A stretch of DNA of 64,000 nt, taken from NCBI RefSeq assembly GCF_902364025.1, contig NZ_CABJCG010000015.1, positions 58,138-122,137 on the forward strand, written 5' to 3'. The stretch is from Enterocloster lavalensis (lineage in GTDB: Bacteria; Bacillota; Clostridia; Lachnospirales; Lachnospiraceae). This document shows, in pieces, positions 61,631-64,000 of the stretch. Made by a program: the position numbers and the translations under genes. Numbering within the stretch: the first letter of the stretch is position 1; each line of letters begins with the position of its first letter. The notes under the pieces are model-generated. The model saw nothing but the letters and a program-made list of their open reading frames with translations. It had not been told where the DNA came from and made no database searches.

Positions 61631-62812
61631 TCAGCTTCTGCCCGCCGTCCGTTTTATATACAGCTGTTCAAGCGCGCCCAGCGCTTTCGCCAGAAGGCTT
61701 CTGGCGCAGCCGATATTCAATCTGATAAATCCTCTTCCCGCTTCCCCGTAGTGAAGGCCGTCCCCCACTCCGATTCCGCATTCCTCCACCAGCGTGCCGC
61801 ACAGCTGCCCGTCCAGGCCCAGACAGTTTAAGTCCAGCCACATCAGATAGGTGCCCTCGTGGGCGGTGACGCCGATTTCCGGCATGTGCTCCCCGATATA
61901 ATCGGAAACGAACCGGGAATTCTCTTCCAGGTAACGCTTCTCCTCCTGCAGCCAATCCCGTCCATTGTCGTAGGCCGCCTTGGCCGCCGACATTCCGAAC
62001 AGGTTGGGGCTCATGATCCAGGCGCCCCGCAGTTTTCCCATGATACGTTCCCGCAGCTGCGGGTCCGGGATCAACAGATTGGACACAATGAGTCCGGTCA
62101 TGGAAAATGTCTTGCCCGGGGAGGTGTACACCGCCAGGCGGCTGTGGATCTCATCAAAGGCCAGCATGGAGGTGAAGGGATTGCCAAACAGCGCCAGGTC
62201 GCAGTGGATCTCGTCGGACGCCAGGTACACGTCGTAGCGGCTGCACAGCCCCGCCACCCGCAGAAGCTCCTCCCGCCGCCACACGCGGCCGGTGGGATTG
62301 TGGGGGTTGCAGAAAATCAGCAGCCGGACTCCGGCTTTCATCTGCTCCTCCATGCGCTCGTAGTCGATCCGGTAGGTTCCGTCCTCATGAACCAGCCCGC
62401 AATCCACGATCTCCCGCCCCGTATTCCGGATAATGGCGTAGAAGGGATCATAGATGGGCGTGTGGATCATTACCCGGTCTCCCGGCTCCGTCAACGCCAG
62501 AATGGTGAAATACAGCGCGGTCACCACTCCGTAGGTGGGACACACCCAGGATTCTTCAACCCCCAGGCCGTACTCCCGGTTGAACCAGCCCGCCACGCTG
62601 GAAATGTAATCCCGTCCGGCAAAGCTGTACCCGTAAACCCCGTGTTCCGCCCGGCCGGCCACCGCCTCCATCGCCTCCGGGGGCGCCTTGAAATCCGTGT
62701 CCGCAATCCATAACGGGATCAGCTCTTTATCCGTCGAAAACTTTCCCTTGGCCCGGTCCCATTTTATACTCCCCGTGCCCCTCCGGTCCACAGGAATATC
62801 AAACCTCTCCAT
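61631..62812 (-). CDS. PatB/MalY-type PLP aminotransferase (probable C-S lyase)
   Basis: A 393-residue fold-type I PLP enzyme. Seen: IPLWIADTDFKAPPEAMEAV, typical of MalY/PatB; CPTYGVVTALYFTILALTEPGDRV; LIFCNPHNPTGRVW; ASDEIHCDLAL; and the Schiff-base Lys in YTSPGKTFSMTGL. Relatives act as cystathionine beta-lyase or cysteine-S-conjugate lyase, giving thiol, pyruvate and ammonia. ATG at 62812 preferred with GGAGG upstream. First gene of the operon; divergent from a LysR regulator. Confidence 0.9.
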   Translation of the reverse strand: MERFDIPVDRRGTGSIKWDRAKGKFSTDKELIPLWIADTDFKAPPEAMEAVAGRAEHGVYGYSFAGRDYISSVAGWFNREYGLGVEESWVCPTYGVVTALYFTILALTEPGDRVMIHTPIYDPFYAIIRNTGREIVDCGLVHEDGTYRIDYERMEEQMKAGVRLLIFCNPHNPTGRVWRREELLRVAGLCSRYDVYLASDEIHCDLALFGNPFTSMLAFDEIHSRLAVYTSPGKTFSMTGLIVSNLLIPDPQLRERIMGKLRGAWIMSPNLFGMSAAKAAYDNGRDWLQEEKRYLEENSRFVSDYIGEHMPEIGVTAHEGTYLMWLDLNCLGLDGQLCGTLVEECGIGVGDGLHYGEAGRGFIRLNIGCARSLLAKALGALEQLYIKRTAGRS

Positions 62813-62914
62813 TTTCCCCGCCTCCAATTTGTGCTTTTTTACAGTTTTCTTGTCTCGTTTCTTCCTTTATGTTATCATTAGAGAGAAAATAAGTATAATA
62901 CCAATTTTCCGGTG

Positions 62915-62938
62915 ATTGATAACTCCGGCGTTATCAAT
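62915..62938. promoter_or_regulatory. LysR-type operator
   Basis: ATTGATAAC-TCCGGC-GTTATCAAT: perfect nine-base arms around six bases, in the gap between the lysR and patB start codons. It includes the T-N11-A pattern of LysR boxes. A minus-strand TATTATACT lies about 15 bases away as a possible -10. Confidence 0.75.
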
Positions 62939-62964
62939 GATACAATCTGAGAGGAGGTTCCCAA

Positions 62965-63870
62965 ATGGACCTGCTGCAACTGAAATATTTCTGTGCAATC
63001 GTGGAGGAGGGCCACATGACCAGGGCCGCCGCCCGCCTTTCCATCGCCCAGCCCGCCTTAAGCGCCAGCCTGGGCCGCCTGGAGAAGGAGCTGGGCGTCT
63101 CCCTCTTCGACCGCGTTGGGCGCAATATCTATCTGAACGAGTGCGGACAGTCCTTCTACGCCTTTGTCTCCCCCGCCCTGGCCCTCCTGGAAAATGCCGC
63201 CCGCTCCGTGGACGACTTCAAACAGCAGCGCCTGGACAATCTGGTCCTGGGCTCCGTGAGCCAGACCTATCTCCAGGACGCCATCATGGCCTTCAAGCGG
63301 CGGCACCCGGATATCCGCATCAGCCAATTCACCATCGAGCCGGAGAACGCGGACCGGGAGCTGAACCAGAACGACTTTGACTTCCTGCTGATCCCCAAAT
63401 ATCTGGAGCGGCCGGACTTCATCCAGGAGGTTCTCTATGAGGACCGCTTCGCCCTGGCTCTAAACACCTCCCACCCGCTGGCGGACCAAACGGAAGTCCG
63501 TCTGGCCGACTTGAAGGACGAAAGCTTCATCAGCCTGCCCAAGGGGTATGCGTTCCGGGATTTCACGGACCAAATCTGCCTTGCCGCCGGATTCACGCCC
63601 TGCGTGGCCATGGAGTGTTTTCACTGCCAGATGCTGGACCTGATCTCAGCGGGCCTGGGCGTGGCCCTGGTTCCCGAGTCCTTCCGCAAAAAATGTCTCT
63701 ACAACCACACGGTGAAGGTGCTGCCCCTGGCCGGACCGCCGGTCATCCGCCCCATGCTGGTCAGCTACAAAAAGGCCCGCTACATGACAAAGGCGGCACG
63801 GGCGTTTCTGGAATTTTTGCATGAGTATTACACGGATCAGCAGGCGGAGGACTGCAACGAGTGCAGTTGA
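62965..63870 (+). CDS. LysR family transcriptional regulator
   Basis: A 301-residue regulator with N-terminal winged helix (LLQLKYFCAIVEEGHMTRAAARLSIAQPALSASLGRLEKELG, in part) and a substrate-binding domain (LVLGSVSQTYLQDAIMAFKRRHPDIRISQ, GLGVALVPESF). GAGAGGAGG precedes the ATG. Divergent from the PatB-permease-molybdoenzyme operon and probably its activator through the palindrome between them. Confidence 0.93.
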   Translation: MDLLQLKYFCAIVEEGHMTRAAARLSIAQPALSASLGRLEKELGVSLFDRVGRNIYLNECGQSFYAFVSPALALLENAARSVDDFKQQRLDNLVLGSVSQTYLQDAIMAFKRRHPDIRISQFTIEPENADRELNQNDFDFLLIPKYLERPDFIQEVLYEDRFALALNTSHPLADQTEVRLADLKDESFISLPKGYAFRDFTDQICLAAGFTPCVAMECFHCQMLDLISAGLGVALVPESFRKKCLYNHTVKVLPLAGPPVIRPMLVSYKKARYMTKAARAFLEFLHEYYTDQQAEDCNECS

Positions 63871-63889
63871 GAAACCGGACGGCACAAAG

Positions 63890-63914
63890 GGAGGCCGCGA
63901 CTGAACGGGCCTCC
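63890..63914 (+). terminator. terminator of the lysR gene
   Basis: Stem GGAGGCC (63890-63896) with GGCCTCC (63908-63914) then TTGTT. The last 85 bases of the window show no gene. Confidence 0.55.
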
Positions 63915-64000
63915 TTGTTACTGTTCACAGGCAATATCCCGCGAGGCGTTTTTTGTGAGTGGAGCGCAGCGGAAGTCACAGAAAACCCGAGGATAGCGGC

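Overview
The window looks like chromosomal DNA from a Gram-positive anaerobe of the Lachnospiraceae (Enterocloster/Lachnoclostridium-like Clostridia). The pointers are a [FeFe]-hydrogenase fused to rubredoxin and rubrerythrin domains, a Na+-pumping biotin decarboxylase operon, a VanW-type wall protein, a T-box leader, strong GGAGG ribosome-binding sites and GC-rich coding DNA. No rRNA, tRNA, CRISPR array or intact insertion sequence was seen. The genus is inference only.

Layout, left to right. 0-4.6 kb: DUF5722 glycosidase-like protein, SGNH/AlgX-like protein and MBOAT O-acyltransferase (probable surface-glycan acylation). 5-11.6 kb: hydrogenase fusion, Rpn nuclease, endonuclease III, alpha/beta hydrolase plus SCP2 protein divergent from a TetR regulator. 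11.7-18.7 kb: class A penicillin-binding protein overlapping a repeat-rich membrane protein, shikimate kinase, flavin reductase, CBS-type Mn pyrophosphatase. 19-23.3 kb: small membrane proteins and a lower-GC patch with a MATE exporter, an AraC regulator and a decayed 2-hydroxyacid dehydrogenase. 23.5-33.7 kb: VanW protein, rhodanese lipoprotein, glycogen/maltodextrin genes (malQ, AraC, glgP), RpiR regulator, subtilase. 33.9-35.3 kb: AlbA_2/ATPase regulator. 35.4-41 kb: five-gene biotin-dependent decarboxylase/transcarboxylase operon with a Na+ pump. 41-46.6 kb: aspartate kinase and several membrane or secreted unknowns, YitT, and a tyrosine-type T-box leader in front of a 76-residue unknown protein. 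46.6-55.6 kb: eight-gene RpiR-controlled sugar operon (split transketolase, PfkB kinase, Fe/sugar-phosphate-type ABC transporter, class II aldolase). 56-64 kb: C-S lyase-like aminotransferase, amino-acid permease, FAD oxidoreductase, molybdopterin oxidoreductase and ferredoxin, divergent from a LysR regulator.

The most promising unexplained items are the Tyr T-box with its unknown small gene, the RpiR sugar operon whose transporter resembles sugar-phosphate importers, the soluble NADH-linked molybdoenzyme cluster, and an unusual density of repeats. The repeats include a 242-bp palindrome, four minisatellites (two inside coding sequence), a family of short repeats lying just 3' of stop codons in the sense orientation, and a TIR-bounded structured element inside the decarboxylase operon. 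All functional statements come from motif recognition by eye; no database search was possible.
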